This document shows, piece by piece, positions 1 to 10,476 of a stretch of DNA of 64,000 nucleotides. Location: positions 620,001 to 684,000 of the forward strand of contig NZ_BMPE01000001.1 in NCBI RefSeq assembly GCF_014647435.1, in the 5' to 3' direction. Below the pieces are notes generated by a model. The model was not told where the DNA came from and did not search any database. It saw only the letters and a list, made by a program, of their open reading frames with translations. Both the position numbers and the translations under genes were made by a program. Within the stretch, counting starts at the first letter, position 1, and every line of letters begins with the position of its first letter. This DNA is from Deinococcus radiotolerans (lineage in GTDB: Bacteria > Deinococcota > Deinococci > Deinococcales > Deinococcaceae).

Positions 1-1
1 T

Positions 2-3000
2 CCGGTCAGCCGGTTCGACGGAGAGGCCCTGGGCCTGGTGCTGTTCGCGCTCGGGATCTTCCTGGGCGTGACGGTGTTCATGGAGCCGGCGCAGCCGGGC
101 TCGGAGTCGATCATGGGTCAGGCCCGGGCGCTGCTGGTGGGCTGGCTGGGCTGGGCGGCGACGCTGCTGCCGGTGGTGCCCGTGGCGTACGGGACGCTGG
201 TGTTCCTGAACCGGGACGTGGGGAACCTGAGTCGCCGGGTGCTGGGTGGGGCGGTGGTGGTGCTGTCCCTGCTGGCGCTGCACGAGGTGGCGCAGCCGGG
301 TCAGGCGGGGCAGTTGGCGGCGCTGACGATGGCGCCGCTGGTGGGCGCCCTGAGTTACGCGGCGGCGCTGCTGCCGCTGCTGACGCTCACGCTGGGGGTG
401 GAGGTGATGTTGCGTCTGGCGCCCCTGTCGCTGCTCAAGGGCTTCTTCCGCGGCCTGAGTGTGCTGCTGGGGGGGGGCGCGGCGCAGGTGCAGGGCGTGA
501 TCGAATCCCGCCAGGAGGGCCGCGACGCCGCGCGGGCGCGGGTGGGGGCGCGGCAGGGGCTGGCGAACCTGCTGCGGGAGGTGGAGGGCCTGCGCCGCCT
601 GTACCCGCAGGCGCCGGAACTGGCTGGACTGCATGATGAGCTGCGCGGCGCGAGCCGGGAGGTGCGCGCGCTGGACGAGGCGGGCCTGAAGAACCTGGAT
701 AAGGAGCTCGTGGCGTGGCGGGAGGTGGCGCGGACGTTCGTCGGCAATGCCGCGCGGGACCTGCGTGCCGAGGTCGGGGCCGAGGCGCCGGAGGCGGGCG
801 CGCAGGTGGAGGCCGTCGCGAACGAGATCCGCGCCGGGCGGCATGACCTGAGTGCCGAGCTGCCCAGCACCCTGGCGAGCGCCGCGCTGGAGCGGCTGCG
901 CCGGGCTCTGGTGCTGGAAGTGCAGCGGCTGGCGCAGCGGGCCGGCCGCTTGGAGCGGGAACGGAAGGCGGCCGAGAAGGGCCTGGGGAAACCGGACGCG
1001 GCGCTGCTGGCGCGTGAACTGCCGGCCCACACGGCCCGCGCGCGGGAGTGGGCGGAACTGACCGAGGAGTTCACCGCGTGGCGGGCCCGCGCGGCGGCTT
1101 ACGTGGGCTGGCCTGACCTGGCCGCCGCGTTCGACCGGGCACCCACCGATCTGGCCGAGGCGCTGGCAGAGGCCCTGGGTGCCGATCCGGACGCCGTGAT
1201 GGTAGAACCCGGCGCCTGGCGCTCGCAGCTGGCCCGCGCGCAGGAGGACGCCCGCCGCCGCGCTGAAACCCTGGCCGCGCAGCCCATCCCGGAGGCGCCG
1301 ACGCTGCCCACCCTGAACTTCGATTTCGGTGCGCCCGCCGCCGCGCTGGCCGCGGACCCCACGCCCCTGTGGACGCCGCCCGCCCGGACCACGGCCCAGC
1401 TTCAGGCGGCGCCAAGTGTGGCGGTCGCTGCCGGACCGGCCTCCACGGCGGGTCACAGCACCCCTTCAGACCTCTCCCCTCTTTCTGCCCCGGAGGAGGT
1501 GCTGGACTGGGACGACACGCCGCTGACCACCGCACCCGCTTCCACGTTGCGGGTGGCGCCGACCTCGCCGCTGCCGCCCACGCCCCAGCGGCCCGCAGCA
1601 ACCTACACGCCGGAGGTCCGGCCCGACCCGGTCGTACCTGGACTGGAGGACCTACCGCAGGGCGTGGATCCGTTCAGCGGCTGGGACGATGACGACCTGC
1701 CGTTCGGCCCGGCCTCCACGGCACCCACGCCAGCGGTCTTGCCCACTGGACCGGTGGTCGCCGCGCCCTGGGAGACGCCGCAGCCCGAACGCCGCGCGCC
1801 CACGCCGCCCCCAGCGGCACCGCTACCGCTGTTCACGGGCGAGGTCAATGCACGCCCGGTGCAGGGCGCGCTGCCGCTGGCCCGTCCGGATGAGGCGCTG
1901 CTTGATCCCATTCCCGCGGCGGCGCAGAACACCGAGGCGCTGGACATCTCAGCGCGTCAGCGGGCCGGCCTGATCGACGAGACGCTGCGGCACTTCAACC
2001 TGCAGGCCCGGGTGGTGGATTACGCGCGCGGTCCCACCGTCACCCGCTACGAGATCGAGCCGGCACCCGGCGAGAAGATCAGCCGCATCGCAGGCCTGGC
2101 CAACGACCTGGCACGTGCCCTGGCGGTGGGCGGGGTCCGCATTGAGGCGCCCGTGCCGGGCAAGAGCGTGATCGGTCTGGAAGTCCCGAACGCGGAGCGC
2201 GAGCCGATCACGTTCCATCAGGCGGCGGCCGCGCCGAGCTTCAAGGGCTCAAGGGCAAAACTGCCGATCATCCTGGGCAAGAGCATCGACGGCGAGATGA
2301 TGGTCGGGGACCTCGCGAAGATGCCGCACCTGCTCGTGGCGGGCAGTACCGGCAGCGGGAAGTCGGTGTGCGTGAACACGCTGATCACCAGCCTGCTGTT
2401 CAAGTACCTGCCGACCGAACTGCGCTTCCTGATGATCGACCCGAAGATGGTGGAACTCACGCCGTACGACGGGATTCCGCATCTGGTGCGGGCGGTCGTG
2501 ACGAACCCGGTGGACGCGGCGGGCGTGCTGCTGGGCGCGGTGGCGCACATGGAGCGGCGCTACAAGATGATGTCGCAGGTGGGCGCGAAGAACCTCGAGC
2601 AGTTCAACGCGAAGATGCGTCAGGTCGGGGAGCCGGAACTGCCGCACCTCGTGATCATCATCGACGAGCTGGCGGACCTGATGATCACCAGCCCCAAGGA
2701 GGTCGAGTCGGCGATCATGCGCCTGGCGCAGATGGCCCGCGCGACCGGAATGCACCTGGTGCTGGCGACGCAGCGGCCCAGCGTGGACATCCTGACCAGC
2801 CTGATCAAGGTGAACGTTCCGGCCCGCATCGCGTTCGCGGTGAGCAGCAGTCACGACAGCCGCACGATCCTGGACGCGCTGGGCGCCGAGCGCCTGACCG
2901 GCATGGGCGACATGCTGTTCTACCAGCCGGGCCTCGTGAAGCCGATCCGGTTGCAGGGGCCGTACATCAGCGAGGTGGAGTCCGCCCGCATCGCCGACGA

Positions 3001-3325
3001 GCTGCGCCGTCAGGTGTTCGAGGACGCGTTCGTGGAGGCGTACGGCACGGACTTCGAGGGGGGCGTGGAGGCCAGCGGGCCCAGCGGCGACAAGTCGAAC
3101 ATGGATTTCAGTGATCCGCTGCTGCGGCAGGCGGCGCAGATCGCCATCGAGGAGGGTCAGGGGAGCGTGTCGCGCCTGCAACGGCGCCTGTCGGTCGGGC
3201 ACGCCCGCGCCGGGAAGCTCATGGACATGCTTGAGGCGATGGGCATCGTGAGTAAGCATCAGGGCAGCAAGCCGCGCGAGGTGCTGATCACGGAAGCCGA
3301 TCTGGGCGAGTATTTCGGCCGGTAA
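2..3325 (+). CDS. ftsK: DNA translocase FtsK/SpoIIIE, 5' end outside window
   Basis: Septal DNA pump that clears and aligns chromosome termini at division. The reading frame is open to the left window edge, so the true start is upstream; a GTG at 38 is in frame but lies inside the first membrane helix. About four N-terminal hydrophobic helices fill the first 120 codons. A long charged, Ala/Arg-rich and then Pro-rich linker follows, up to about codon 620. The RecA-like motor comes next, with Walker A 'GSTGSGKS' near codon 768 (base 2341) and the Walker B stretch '[12 protein letters not shown]' near codon 871. The last 70 codons match the winged-helix gamma domain that reads KOPS-like sites. 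No strong intrinsic terminator follows. The family call is firm; the linker is poorly conserved. Confidence 0.95.
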   Translation, partial: PVSRFDGEALGLVLFALGIFLGVTVFMEPAQPGSESIMGQARALLVGWLGWAATLLPVVPVAYGTLVFLNRDVGNLSRRVLGGAVVVLSLLALHEVAQPGQAGQLAALTMAPLVGALSYAAALLPLLTLTLGVEVMLRLAPLSLLKGFFRGLSVLLGGGAAQVQGVIESRQEGRDAARARVGARQGLANLLREVEGLRRLYPQAPELAGLHDELRGASREVRALDEAGLKNLDKELVAWREVARTFVGNAARDLRAEVGAEAPEAGAQVEAVANEIRAGRHDLSAELPSTLASAALERLRRALVLEVQRLAQRAGRLERERKAAEKGLGKPDAALLARELPAHTARAREWAELTEEFTAWRARAAAYVGWPDLAAAFDRAPTDLAEALAEALGADPDAVMVEPGAWRSQLARAQEDARRRAETLAAQPIPEAPTLPTLNFDFGAPAAALAADPTPLWTPPARTTAQLQAAPSVAVAAGPASTAGHSTPSDLSPLSAPEEVLDWDDTPLTTAPASTLRVAPTSPLPPTPQRPAATYTPEVRPDPVVPGLEDLPQGVDPFSGWDDDDLPFGPASTAPTPAVLPTGPVVAAPWETPQPERRAPTPPPAAPLPLFTGEVNARPVQGALPLARPDEALLDPIPAAAQNTEALDISARQRAGLIDETLRHFNLQARVVDYARGPTVTRYEIEPAPGEKISRIAGLANDLARALAVGGVRIEAPVPGKSVIGLEVPNAEREPITFHQAAAAPSFKGSRAKLPIILGKSIDGEMMVGDLAKMPHLLVAGSTGSGKSVCVNTLITSLLFKYLPTELRFLMIDPKMVELTPYDGIPHLVRAVVTNPVDAAGVLLGAVAHMERRYKMMSQVGAKNLEQFNAKMRQVGEPELPHLVIIIDELADLMITSPKEVESAIMRLAQMARATGMHLVLATQRPSVDILTSLIKVNVPARIAFAVSSSHDSRTILDALGAERLTGMGDMLFYQPGLVKPIRLQGPYISEVESARIADELRRQVFEDAFVEAYGTDFEGGVEASGPSGDKSNMDFSDPLLRQAAQIAIEEGQGSVSRLQRRLSVGHARAGKLMDMLEAMGIVSKHQGSKPREVLITEADLGEYFGR

Positions 3326-3758
3326 TTCTGGAGGTCTGCGGCCATGATCAGGACCGGGGGTTGCTTCGGTCTTCCTGGCGTCTGGGGTTCCATTCGGGCA
3401 CAGTGCCTGGGTGCAGTGACGTGAATTTCGGGCACTGCGTGGACCTCACCGATACCCTGAATTGACCTGTCCCGGTCAGCCTGGACTCCGTTCAGAGGGT
3501 GGTGGACGCGCCTTCCTGCGCCGCCTCTGGACTCTCTTCCCAAGAGAAATCCGGTCATGCAAGCACGACGTCTTGTCACCCGGACTATAAACAGAGTCTA
3601 AACGTTCTGAATAAAGCATGAGAATGCCCCTAAAGATGAGGGCAATTTCATTTATTTGACCTGCAAGATTGCTTCCAAAAGTTGCTTTTCCTGGCCTCGT
3701 GGTGAAGATTGTTTGACGGAAACCCGCAGTTCAATATTCCGTTTTCCGAGGTGATCTC
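3326..3758. other. Intergenic region upstream of the fasciclin gene
   Basis: This 433-base gap is clearly more AT-rich in its last 170 bases than the flanking genes. Two weak promoter candidates are visible on the plus strand: TTGTCA (3573-3578) with TCTAAA (3597-3602) at 18 bases, and TTGACG (3713-3718) with TATTCC (3735-3740) at 16 bases. The second would leave a leader of only about 12 bases that starts at the Shine-Dalgarno sequence. A short TGCCC/GGGCA hairpin (3625-3644) is followed by a T-rich run. The minus-strand ORF here is a coding shadow. I see no convincing gene. Confidence 0.4.
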
Positions 3759-5435
3759 ATGAAGAAGCACACTGGTCTGCTCACCCTGAGCCTGATGCTC
3801 GCCACGCCCGCTCTCGCCGGAGGCGCGGGTGCGCCCGCTGCCCCCATGCCCGCCGGCGCCTGCAAGTCCATCGCGCAGATCGTCACCACGGACCCCAACT
3901 TCAGCACGCTGGCCACTGCCGTGGAAGCCGCTGGCCTGACCCAGACGCTCATGAGCGGGCAGTACACGGTCTTCGCCCCCACGAACGCCGCGTTCGCCAA
4001 ACTCCCCAGTGACGCACTGGCCGCCGCGCTGAACGATCCCGCCATGCTGCGCGCCATCCTGCTGTACCACGTCGTGCCCGGCAAGGTCACCGCCAAGCAG
4101 GTCATGATGATGTCCTCCGCGAAGACCGCGCAGGGCGACAGCGTCCTGATCAATAAAATGGGCAACAAGGTCATGGTGGACAACGCGACCGTCACGAAGG
4201 CCGACGTCATGGCCTGCAACGGCATCATTCACGTGATCGACACGGTGCTGATGCCCGCCATGGCCGCCGCGCCCACCCCGGCTGCCGTGACCGTGACCAC
4301 CCCCGCACCTGCGCCGGCCCCCGCGCCCGCTCCGGCTCCCATGAGCACCGCGCCCGCCGCGACGGACATCATGTCCATCCCCGCCATGCCCGTCGGCATG
4401 ACGACGACGACCACCACCACCACGACCACTACGGCCACCACCGATACAACCACCACGGCGACGACCGACACCACGGACACGACGGCCACCACGACCGAAA
4501 CGGCCGTGGCCAGCAACACCGTGTATGACGTTCTCGTCAGCGATGAGCGCTTCAGCACCCTGCGCGACCTGCTCAGCGACGCCGGCCTGACCGACCTGCT
4601 GATCAACAATGACTTCACCGTCTTCGCGCCCACCAACGACGCCTTCGCCGCCGTTGACCCGGACACCCTGGCCCTCATCGCCAGCGACCCCGATACGCTC
4701 AAGGCCGTCCTGACCTACCATGTGGTCCAGGGCAAGGTCACCGCCGATCAGGTGGCCGCCGCCACGCAGCTGCGCAGCGAGCAGGGCGCCAGCCTCAACC
4801 TGAAACTCGACGGCACCACCCAGATGGTGAACGAGGCGATGGTGGACGGCGCGCCGCTCGAAGCCAGCAACGGCTACATCTACGCGATCAACCAGGTGCT
4901 CATCCCCGCCGATCTGGTGCTGCCCACCCCCCCCGTTGAGGATGCGGCCGCCCCTACTACACCCGCCACCGTCACGGTCGTGACGCTGACCAGCGCGCAG
5001 GCCGGAGCCAACATCACCGAGGTGCTGGCGCAGCCCCAGTTCAGCACGCTCCTGAGCCTCGTGCAGAAGGCCGGTCTGGTGGACGCCCTGATGGCCGGTG
5101 ACGTCACCATCTTCGCCCCCACGAATGACGCGTTCGCCAAGGTGCCCCAGGCCACGCTGGACATGCTGATGGCGGACAACGACAAGCTCAAGCAGGTTCT
5201 GCTGTTCCACGTGGTCACCGGCCGCGTCGTGGATGACGGCCTGAATGTGGCGCAGCTGCGCTCCATGGAAGGCAGCAGCATCGACCTGATGTCCGATTCT
5301 GCCAGCACCGGGTACAAGGTTGGCGTGCGCAGCGGTGACATGATCACTGGCGGCGTCGTCAGCAGCCGCGCCGACGCGGGTAACAGTGTCATCTACCCGA
5401 TCGACACGGTCCTGATTCCCCCCACCCTGAAATAA
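3759..5435 (+). CDS. Secreted protein with three fasciclin (FAS1) domains
   Basis: Predicted exported or surface adhesion protein of 558 aa. The N-terminus is a classic signal peptide (MKKHTG then a hydrophobic core, cleavage near ALAGG). Three FAS1 domains follow at about residues 35-165, 245-390 and 415-558. Each carries the 'FAPTN(A/D)AFA' block and the 'YHVV' or 'FHVV' block typical of the family. Domains 1 and 2 are joined by a Pro/Ala stretch and then a Thr-rich linker (about residues 213-250). The start has a good ribosome site, GAGGTGAT, six bases upstream. FAS1 proteins mediate cell-cell or cell-matrix contact. In Deinococcus a role in the envelope is plausible but not shown here. 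Confidence 0.9.
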   Translation: MKKHTGLLTLSLMLATPALAGGAGAPAAPMPAGACKSIAQIVTTDPNFSTLATAVEAAGLTQTLMSGQYTVFAPTNAAFAKLPSDALAAALNDPAMLRAILLYHVVPGKVTAKQVMMMSSAKTAQGDSVLINKMGNKVMVDNATVTKADVMACNGIIHVIDTVLMPAMAAAPTPAAVTVTTPAPAPAPAPAPAPMSTAPAATDIMSIPAMPVGMTTTTTTTTTTTATTDTTTTATTDTTDTTATTTETAVASNTVYDVLVSDERFSTLRDLLSDAGLTDLLINNDFTVFAPTNDAFAAVDPDTLALIASDPDTLKAVLTYHVVQGKVTADQVAAATQLRSEQGASLNLKLDGTTQMVNEAMVDGAPLEASNGYIYAINQVLIPADLVLPTPPVEDAAAPTTPATVTVVTLTSAQAGANITEVLAQPQFSTLLSLVQKAGLVDALMAGDVTIFAPTNDAFAKVPQATLDMLMADNDKLKQVLLFHVVTGRVVDDGLNVAQLRSMEGSSIDLMSDSASTGYKVGVRSGDMITGGVVSSRADAGNSVIYPIDTVLIPPTLK

Positions 5436-5616
5436 GCTTCGCATCCCATTGGGGTCCCCTGGTGACAGCGGGGCCCTTTCGGCTGTCCGGAGTCACCGGT
5501 CAGGCCTTAAAAAATTTAGGCCACGACAGAGACAATGGCCAGCGTCCAGATCCGGTCCTTAGCCCCTATCGCTGGCCTCCCGCCGGCAGAGGGCAGGGCA
5601 AGGCAGCCATCCTCCT

Positions 5617-5631
5617 GAACGTGTCACGTTC
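5617..5631. repeat. 15-base palindrome, GAACGTG-T-CACGTTC
   Basis: A perfect 7+1+7 palindrome lies between two convergent genes, 14 bases from the stop of the phosphoesterase gene. It could be the stem of a weak terminator or a protein-binding site. No T-run follows on either strand, so the terminator reading is weak. Confidence 0.3.
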
Positions 5632-5639
5632 GTTCTGGG

Positions 5640-6494
5640 CTACACGGGTTGCAGGTCGGGATTTAGGTTCAGGAATTCAGTCCAGGTGGCGTGTGTTCTG
5701 GGGTACGCGTGTTCCTCTGTCCAAGTCCAGTAGGGCGTGTAGAGGCTGCGGGCGGTGATCAGTTCGTCCCGGAAGATGTGGGCGCTCAGACCCGTGCGGA
5801 GCAGACCGCTGGTGTTGAAGCGGCGCAGAACACCCGCACGGTCGTACGCCACAGACCGGAGCGTGGCGTGCCAGCCGTCTGGGCGCGCATCCAGCAGCAG
5901 GTACTGGGCGCGGGGATCCCCTGTGGCGGGTGAGCCAACCGCTCCGGTATTCAGGATGAGCGTCCCCGCGTGCTCGTGCTGGACGGGCCGGTGGATATGG
6001 GATCCGATCAGGACGCCGTACGGGTTGCCGTCCGGCGCGTGGCGCAGCTGCTCAAGGCGCGCCGGGTCGGTGCGGTCACTGAGACTTTCCCGGTAGTGGT
6101 CGCGGGTGCCGTGGGCGAGTTGCACCCGGGGCAGGCCCGGCTGGGTGAGCTCAAGGGTCATGGGCCACTGCCCGGGAATGTCGAGCAGGTCGGCCTGGTG
6201 GAGTTGGGTGGCGCTCCAGTCCGTGGCGCCCCAGAACGGATCGTCGTACCAGGTGGCGGGGAGCGTGCTGCTGCGGGCGTGCCACAGGCGCAGCAGGTCG
6301 TCGTGATTGCCGAGTGTGAAGGTGACGTCACTTCGTTCCAGCAGGGTGTGCATGACCTGCACGGAGTCAGGGCCCCGGTTCACGACGTCGCCATTGACGA
6401 TCAGCTGCTCGGCGCCCTGCGTGGCCGCGTCGTGCAGCGCGGCGCTGAGGGCGTCAGCGTTTCCGTGAATGTCGGCGAGGACCGCTATTCTCAT
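5640..6494 (-). CDS. Metallophosphoesterase, calcineurin-like fold
   Basis: A 284-aa cytosolic phosphatase or phosphodiesterase of the YfcE/ApaH-like superfamily. The metal-binding motifs are all present and in order: 'ADIHGN' (residues 7-12), 'GDVVNRGP' (about 39-46), 'GNHDD' (about 62-66), a His in 'LAHGTRDH' and 'GSHIHRP' near residue 165. There is no signal peptide. A -10 box TAGAAT lies 8 bases before the ATG, so the mRNA is probably leaderless. The gene stands alone and converges with the fasciclin gene. The substrate cannot be inferred; candidates include phosphodiesters and serine/threonine phosphoproteins. Confidence 0.88.
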   Translation of the reverse strand: MRIAVLADIHGNADALSAALHDAATQGAEQLIVNGDVVNRGPDSVQVMHTLLERSDVTFTLGNHDDLLRLWHARSSTLPATWYDDPFWGATDWSATQLHQADLLDIPGQWPMTLELTQPGLPRVQLAHGTRDHYRESLSDRTDPARLEQLRHAPDGNPYGVLIGSHIHRPVQHEHAGTLILNTGAVGSPATGDPRAQYLLLDARPDGWHATLRSVAYDRAGVLRRFNTSGLLRTGLSAHIFRDELITARSLYTPYWTWTEEHAYPRTHATWTEFLNLNPDLQPV

Positions 6495-6723
6495 CGGGCG
6501 GCATTCTAGGTCGAGCCGGGCCGCGTGACCGGAATCCGCCGCCCAGTTCAGCGCCAGCGGTGGCCTGACAGCTGGCGCGAGCGGCGAGGACGCCGGACGA
6601 GCCGTGGGGCGGACGCACCCGGGACAGCTGAACGCCTCTTTGTCCGCGTGGAGGTCGACTCGCCTTCTCTGGCGGACCGAGCCTCATCGGGTCGGCTGCG
6701 CACCATTCAGGGTTTGACGCACG

Positions 6724-6758
6724 GTAAAGCGCGCCTGACTGGGAGGATCGGGCGCGCT
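6724..6758 (-). terminator. Intrinsic terminator of the ABC exporter operon
   Basis: Arms AGCGCGCC (6728-6735) and GGCGCGCT (6751-6758) form an 8-bp stem. Read on the minus strand it is followed by TTTACC, and it sits 20 bases beyond the permease stop codon. Confidence 0.7.
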
Positions 6759-6778
6759 GGTGACTGTGCTGTGGCCGG

Positions 6779-8065
6779 TCAGTTGCGGAAGATGACCTCT
6801 TCCCGGTTGAAGGAGCGCAGGGCCAGCAGGCTGAAGACGGTGGTGGCGGCGAGGTTGCCCAGCATGGCCAGCGCGGCGGTCGCGGGTTCGCCGCTGCCTT
6901 TAACGGTCTCCAGGATGGCGAGCATCCCGCCGATCAGGGGCGTGGCGTGCAGGGCCGGGCCGACCGTGAGGAAGTCCGCGAATTGCAGCATCACGGCGGG
7001 CAGGACCACCACGAGGTTGATCGGGGCGACATAGGTCTGCGCTTCCTTGAACGTGCGGGCGTAGATGCCGATCAGGATCATGAGGCTGCTGATGAGCAGG
7101 GCGGTGGTGACGGCAATGCCCAGCAGGGTCAGGATGCCCGCAGGGCTCAGCGTCAGCTGGCCGCCCATGGCCTGGGTGATGCTGGCGGTGTCGCCGGGGT
7201 TGCTGCGCTGGTAGGCGCGCATGACGGCGCCGCTGAGGAGGAAACCGACGACGCTGAAGGCGGCGCTGGTCAGGGCGGTCGTGGCGGTGGCGAGCAGTTT
7301 GCCAGCGACGATCTCGGCGCGGCGGACGGGCGCGACGAGCAGGCTTTCGAGAGTGCCGCGTTCCTTCTCTCCGGCGGTGGCGTCCAGCGCGGTGGCCAGG
7401 GCGCCGGCCAGGATGAACTGCATCATCAGCATGGGGATCAGGAAGGCCAGCTGACCGCTGCGTTGTTCCTGCGCGCTGCTGGCGTCCACGGGTTCAATGC
7501 GGACGGGTTCGAGGGTGTCGGCGTTCAGGCCCAGGGTACCGAGGCGCTGCACGGTCAGCTGGCGGTTGTACGCCTGGATGACGTCCTGCACCTTGCTGTA
7601 GGCGCCCGTCTGGGCGCGCAGGCTGCTCAGTTTGGCGTACAGCTTCAGGGTACCGGTGCCGTTGCCAGCCTGGGTGGGCAGGGGCCCGGTGGCCTGGATG
7701 GCGGCGTCCACGGTGCCGTCCTGCACGGCGTTCATGGGGTCGGTGACGGGCACGAGGTCCACGCCGGCGCGCGTGACGGTTCCGTTGGGGAGTGTCTCGT
7801 CGGTGCTCAGGGCGGCGCGTAGCGGTTCGGGCAGCGGGCCGACCACGCCGAGCTGCTGCCGGGTCTGCTGCTGACCGCCGATCAGGTTGCCCATCAGGAG
7901 GGGCAGGCCCAGGGTGAACAGGGGAATGAGGATCAGGGGCATGAGGATGGTGGCGCGCAGGGTCCGGCGGTCACGGAGGGTGGCCAGGAGGTCGCGGGCA
8001 GCAATCTGCCAGACCAGCGCGGGGCGCAGGCCGGATCGGCGGTCGGCGGTGGGTTCAGCGGGCAT
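6779..8065 (-). CDS. ABC-2 type permease, NatB-like
   Basis: Membrane subunit (428 aa) of an ABC exporter, probably of the NatAB sodium or drug efflux type. One N-terminal helix (about residues 30-55) is followed by a large extracytoplasmic region rich in Thr/Gln/Ala (about 60-200). At least five further helices follow, with the '[17 protein letters not shown]' signature of the ABC-2 family after the second helix. I chose the ATG at 8065 (MPAEPT) rather than an upstream one because it overlaps the ATPase stop by 11 bases, the usual arrangement for translational coupling. It is second in a two-gene operon. Confidence 0.88.
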   Translation of the reverse strand: MPAEPTADRRSGLRPALVWQIAARDLLATLRDRRTLRATILMPLILIPLFTLGLPLLMGNLIGGQQQTRQQLGVVGPLPEPLRAALSTDETLPNGTVTRAGVDLVPVTDPMNAVQDGTVDAAIQATGPLPTQAGNGTGTLKLYAKLSSLRAQTGAYSKVQDVIQAYNRQLTVQRLGTLGLNADTLEPVRIEPVDASSAQEQRSGQLAFLIPMLMMQFILAGALATALDATAGEKERGTLESLLVAPVRRAEIVAGKLLATATTALTSAAFSVVGFLLSGAVMRAYQRSNPGDTASITQAMGGQLTLSPAGILTLLGIAVTTALLISSLMILIGIYARTFKEAQTYVAPINLVVVLPAVMLQFADFLTVGPALHATPLIGGMLAILETVKGSGEPATAALAMLGNLAATTVFSLLALRSFNREEVIFRN

Positions 8066-8789
8066 GGGGGGCCTCCGGGCGGACCAGGGCGAAGAAGGCG
8101 CGTTCAAGGCTGCCCGTGCCGGTGCGTTCCAGCACGTCCGGGATGGTGCTGACATTCAGGAGTTCACCCTGGTGCAGGATGGCGACGCGGTCGCAGACTT
8201 CTTCGACCTCGCTCATGACGTGCGTGGAGTACAGGGTAAGGCGGCCGGGCGCGCGGGTGGCGTGCACGAAGTCCAGCAGGGTGCGCCGGGCGAAGATGTC
8301 CAGGCCGCTGGCGGCCTCGTCGAGGATCAGGACGGGTGGGTCGTGGATGACGGCGCGGGCGATCACGACCTTCTGTTTCATGCCGGTGGAGTACTCGCCG
8401 GCGCGGACGTCCAGGGTACGGCCAAGTTCGAGGCGGTCGTCCAGTTCGCTGATGCGCGCGTCGGCCTGCGCGCGGCTCAGGCCGTACAGCGTGGCGAAGG
8501 AGCGCAGGACTTCACGGCCGGTCAAGCGGGCGGGGAGGCCCATGCCGCCGTTCACGACACCGACGGAGCGGCGGACGGCTTCTGGGTCGCGCAGGATGTC
8601 ATGGCCGTTCAGGGTGGCGGTGCCGCCCGTGGGGCGCAGCAGCGTGGCCAGGATGCGCAGGAGGGTGGTCTTCCCGGCGCCGTTCGGGCCGAGCAGGCCG
8701 AAGACCTCGCCGTCGTGGGCGGTCATGGTGACGCTGTGCAGAGCCTGGAAGGAGCCGTAGGTCTTGGTGAGGTGCTGGATGCTGAGCAT
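8055..8789 (-). CDS. ABC transporter ATP-binding protein, NatA-like
   Basis: ATPase subunit of 244 aa. Walker A 'GPNGAGKT' is at residues 34-41. The signature is the divergent 'YSTGMKQK' that is common in NatA and CcmA-type exporters, and Walker B is '[13 protein letters not shown]'. The H-loop His follows in '[10 protein letters not shown]'. The start at 8789 is supported by the ribosome site AGGAGA and by alignment to the usual '[11 protein letters not shown]' beginning; the longer frame upstream has no family similarity. It forms an operon with the following permease. The transported ion or compound is not known. Confidence 0.92.
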   Translation of the reverse strand: MLSIQHLTKTYGSFQALHSVTMTAHDGEVFGLLGPNGAGKTTLLRILATLLRPTGGTATLNGHDILRDPEAVRRSVGVVNGGMGLPARLTGREVLRSFATLYGLSRAQADARISELDDRLELGRTLDVRAGEYSTGMKQKVVIARAVIHDPPVLILDEAASGLDIFARRTLLDFVHATRAPGRLTLYSTHVMSEVEEVCDRVAILHQGELLNVSTIPDVLERTGTGSLERAFFALVRPEAPHAR

Positions 8790-9213
8790 GGGTCTCCTGG
8801 GGCCCCCATCTGGGGGCATGTCCGTGCATACGTGGTCCGGAAGCGTGGCGTTCCGCAGTGTGCATGTCCCGGAAGCCTGAAACGATCCAGCTGGACTGGT
8901 GAGAGACGTGTGATGGGCGCAAGAAACCTCACCGGCACGGCATTTTGCGTTCGGGGTCACAGGACGTGCATGAAAAACAAGCCCCCGATTGCTCATGCAA
9001 GATGAGAGAAAATCTGTAACAATAGGAAAGTTGCGCTCAAGGCCGACTGCGGCCTCAAAGTTGCACTGCGTCCAAGTCGAGTTCAGTCGTTCACCCGCTC
9101 AGATCTCGCTCCACTACGCCCACCGGACCCGCCCACCCAGGGCCGGGCCCGCCCCCGAACCGCCACAGTTCCGCGCCGTGCCCGCACAGGCCAGCGGCGC
9201 CCCGGAGGCCCGA
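8790..9213. other. Divergent intergenic region, natA-like gene and winged-helix gene
   Basis: This 424-base gap carries the divergent promoters of the two neighbours. An AT-richer patch lies at about 8968-9030. I could not find a -35/-10 pair with good spacing on either strand; TTGCTC (8989-8994) with TGTAAC (9015-9020) is 20 bases apart. The long frame extending the plus-strand gene through this region lacks conserved sequence and is not taken as coding. Confidence 0.35.
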
Positions 9214-9720
9214 ATGTTCAATCCCCCTACCCTTGAAGACCTGCAGGAAACCCGCCGCGCCAACGAGAAGCTGGTGCTCAAGGCGCTGGAAAGCAAGCCC
9301 GAATGGGTCGAAACTGAACTGGCCAAGACCACCAGCCTCGCCCTGAGCCACCTGCGCGCCGCGCTGGCCAGCCTGCTCGACCAGGGCCGCGTGCGCCGCC
9401 TCCCCGGTACGGGCACCCGCGCCGTGTACGGCCTGGCTGACCCCGGCCTGGCGGACGTGCCCGCCACACCCCTGACCAGTGACGCGAAGAAAGTGCGTGA
9501 CTACCTGGAAGGCCGCGCCGACAGCGCCCTGTACATGAGTGACCAGCTTCGCATGACCCGCGAGGACGTCATGGCCGCCCTGAGCCTCCTGAACGCGCAC
9601 GGCATGATCACCTGCACCTTCGTGGGCAGCCTCGTGATCTTCCGCCTGAAAGAAACCCAGGCGCTCGGCCAGGACGGCGCCGCGCCCGAGAAGACCGGCC
9701 GCAAGAAAGCCGTCGCCTGA
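9214..9720 (+). CDS. Predicted DNA-binding protein with two winged-helix domains
   Basis: A 168-aa protein of unknown role. Residues about 10-75 read as a winged helix-turn-helix: a helix ending 'LVLKALE', then 'VETELAKTTSLALSHLRAAL' as the HTH, then a 'GRVRRL...RAVYGL' wing. Residues about 90-150 repeat the pattern ('VRDYLEGR', 'MSDQLRMTREDVMAALSLL', 'MITCTFVG' wing). A lysine-rich tail follows. The ATG at 9214 is preceded by GGAGG seven bases upstream, which decides the start over the much longer open frame. Possible roles are transcription factor or nucleoid protein. I do not recognise a named family. Confidence 0.7.
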   Translation: MFNPPTLEDLQETRRANEKLVLKALESKPEWVETELAKTTSLALSHLRAALASLLDQGRVRRLPGTGTRAVYGLADPGLADVPATPLTSDAKKVRDYLEGRADSALYMSDQLRMTREDVMAALSLLNAHGMITCTFVGSLVIFRLKETQALGQDGAAPEKTGRKKAVA

Positions 9721-9734
9721 TCCAGGCCCGCTCT

Positions 9735-9759
9735 GCCCCCGCCCCGGCGGGGGTTTTTT
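9735..9759 (+). terminator. Intrinsic terminator
   Basis: A GC stem (9736-9743 with 9746-9753, CCCCCGCC/GGCGGGGG) is followed directly by six T residues (9754-9759), 15 bases after the winged-helix gene. Confidence 0.9.
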
Positions 9760-9828
9760 GGTGCCTGCCGCCCGCACGGCTGAGCAACCTGACGGAGCCT
9801 TCATGGAGTCTCTGGTATCCTGCCGAGC

Positions 9829-10158
9829 ATGAAGCTTGTGCTGGCTGTGATTCAGGACGCCGACGCGACCGCCCTGGTCCGCGTGCTGTCCCAGAACGCC
9901 TTCGAGGTCACGAAGCTCGCCAGCACCGGCGGCTTCCTGCGTGAAGGCAACACCACCCTGATGATCGGCGTGCAGGATGAACGCCTGGACGAACTGAAAC
10001 GGCACGTGCAGCGCACCTGCCGCACCCGCACCCGCCTGGTCGCCCCCAGCGTCCCGATGGGCGAGCAGAACGAGGGCCTCGTGAACGACCCGGTCGAGGT
10101 GCCCGTGGGCGGCGCCGTCATGTTCGTGATGGGCGTGCAGGAATTCGTCAAGGTCTGA
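9829..10158 (+). CDS. darA: Cyclic-di-AMP receptor, PII-like (DarA/PstA family)
   Basis: A 109-aa signal-binding protein of the PII-like fold that binds c-di-AMP in Gram-positive relatives. The family hallmark '[13 protein letters not shown]' is at residues 25-43, followed by '[13 protein letters not shown]'. The C-terminus has '[11 protein letters not shown]', which forms the last core strand. Length matches the family (about 109). A -10 box TATCCT lies seven bases before ATG, so the transcript is probably leaderless. The gene is monocistronic between two terminators. The downstream target of the receptor is unknown. Confidence 0.93.
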   Translation: MKLVLAVIQDADATALVRVLSQNAFEVTKLASTGGFLREGNTTLMIGVQDERLDELKRHVQRTCRTRTRLVAPSVPMGEQNEGLVNDPVEVPVGGAVMFVMGVQEFVKV

Positions 10159-10216
10159 GCGCAGCAGAAAGCCGGAGGGGGCGGGTTCCCGCCTGACCTC
10201 CGGCTTTCTGCTGCGC
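10159..10216 (+). terminator. Long hairpin after darA
   Basis: A perfect 20-bp stem: GCGCAGCAGAAAGCCGGAGG at 10159-10178 and its complement at 10197-10216. The loop itself can form a short GCGGG/CCCGC hairpin. It starts on the base after the darA stop. There is no long T-run, but stem strength and position suggest termination or 3'-end protection. Confidence 0.75.
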
Positions 10217-10476
10217 CAACGGCATGGGGCTGTGCGTTCGCTGAACACACTAGCGGCCTCCATACGGTTGACCCGGCGTCCACCCCGGACAATGGGTGTG
10301 CTGCGCCCTCCAGCACGGGCTTACCGACCGGTTGGTTCGGGATGATTGACTGGAAGGCTCTCCGCTAGAGTACCGGGCGCTGCCCCACCTGACGCCGCGA
10401 CAGGTGCGGCTTTCTCCCCATTCGATCCGCGCGCCAGGCCAGGCGCGCCCCCACCTCTGCAAGGAGCCCCACCACC

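Noticed and set aside
3713..3740. TTGACG/TATTCC as the fasciclin promoter
   Set aside because: The start would fall at the ribosome site itself; kept only as a weak candidate in the intergenic entry.
3648..5444. 598-codon minus-strand ORF opposite the fasciclin gene
   Set aside because: Its product is a His/Gly/Arg-rich low-complexity sequence, the usual antisense shadow of a GC-rich gene, while the plus strand has clear FAS1 domains.
5462..5758. 98-codon ORF between the fasciclin and phosphoesterase genes
   Set aside because: No ribosome site, no recognisable sequence and overlap with the end of the minus-strand phosphoesterase.
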